Origin: Pseudofrankia asymbiotica
GTDB lineage: Bacteria; Actinomycetota; Actinomycetes; Frankiales; Frankiaceae
Direction: 5' to 3'
NCBI RefSeq assembly: GCF_001983105.1
Contig: NZ_MOMC01000046.1
Location: 110,044-115,380 of the forward strand
Length of the DNA stretch: 5,337 nucleotides
The notes under the pieces were generated by a model. It saw only the letters and a program-made list of their open reading frames with translations. It made no database searches and was not told where the DNA came from. How positions within the stretch are numbered: the stretch's first letter is position 1; each line of letters starts with the position of its first letter. Made by a program: the position numbers and the translations under genes. Shown piece after piece: positions 5,107-5,337 of this stretch.

Positions 5107-5337
5107 GCCGGCCACGGTATCGACGCGTGCAGCCGGAACTCACCGTCGACCGTCTGGTGGTCGAGCCACCCACCGGACAGGTGCACCCGCTCGGTGAGTC
5201 CGACCAGCCCGGCGCCCCCGGACCATCCGGGCGGCGTCGTGCGCTCCGGTGTGAGCGCGTTGCGGACGTCGACCTCCAGGCCCGCGCCGGGCCCGCCGCG
5301 CAGGGCGACCTGGACCGGCTGGCCGGCCGCGTGTTTG
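5103..5337 (-). CDS. Sensor histidine kinase, C-terminal part
   Basis: Only the last 77 residues are in the window; the 5' part lies beyond the right edge. The visible piece starts KHAAG, directly after the N-box Asn of a NarL-type HATPase domain. It continues with VQVALRGG, LEVDVRNALTP, and a G2-like lid motif GGAGLVGLTERV (about 40-51), and ends GEFRLHASIPWPA, typical of actinobacterial HisKA_3-type kinases that phosphorylate LuxR-type regulators. The DxGxG G1 motif appears as the divergent VRNALTP form seen in many of these kinases. The stop overlaps the response-regulator start (GTGA), so the two are co-translated. Sensor domain and signal cannot be determined here. Confidence 0.9.
   Translation of the reverse strand, partial: KHAAGQPVQVALRGGPGAGLEVDVRNALTPERTTPPGWSGGAGLVGLTERVHLSGGWLDHQTVDGEFRLHASIPWPA

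Noticed and set aside
5107..5115. GTG at 5115 as the response-regulator start
   Set aside because: It would lie further inside the kinase gene; GTG 5106 gives the standard GTGA overlap and the usual short N-terminus before the DDD cluster.
1..5337. CRISPR array, rRNA, insertion-sequence ends
   Set aside because: No regularly spaced repeats, no rRNA-like conserved stretches, and no transposase frame or terminal inverted repeats were seen. The only clear tandem repeats are the two short duplications in the integrase remnant.

Overview
The window is very GC-rich, with strongly third-position G/C-biased coding, GTG starts next to ATG starts, and NarL-type two-component genes. This points to a high-GC actinobacterium (Streptomyces, Frankia or Micromonospora-like); the genus cannot be fixed from the sequence. 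Every gene I can support lies on the minus strand, so transcription runs from right to left.

Right end (about 4453-5337): the C-terminus of a sensor histidine kinase, cut by the window edge, overlaps by GTGA with a complete NarL/FixJ response regulator. Together they form a translationally coupled two-component pair. The kinase N-terminus, which would indicate the signal, is outside the window.

Middle (about 3537-4435): remnants of an integrative element. A tyrosine-recombinase C-terminus keeps the catalytic-Tyr segment but has lost the rest of the catalytic domain, and it carries a perfect 24-bp tandem duplication. It is followed, again through a GTGA overlap, by an N-terminally truncated protein that looks like the end of an actinobacterial DUF2637/Spd-type protein (last membrane helix plus a helix-turn-helix-like tail). 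A perfect 13-bp-stem hairpin lies just downstream of it. The stretch 3225-3480 has no convincing gene but holds several short inverted repeats.

Left (about 126-3230): a membrane-protein gene cluster. It starts with a promoter and leader followed by a wrecked small membrane-protein gene (2836-3130: one in-frame stop and apparent frameshifts). A diverged copy of the same promoter and leader (-35, 17-bp spacer, -10, roughly 60-nt leader, Shine-Dalgarno) then precedes an intact two-gene operon. The first operon gene has the layout of an M48-type membrane peptidase, but the HEXXH zinc motif is missing where it should be, so it is probably a pseudopeptidase. It overlaps by ATGA with a four-helix membrane protein carrying a DUF3592-like extracytoplasmic domain. 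After these comes a short, probably 3'-truncated ORF and a set of overlapping hairpins.

The most interesting unit is the promoter-leader duplication feeding a pseudopeptidase/DUF3592 membrane pair, with a decayed membrane-protein gene behind the other copy. All functional statements for it are inference from motifs read by eye.
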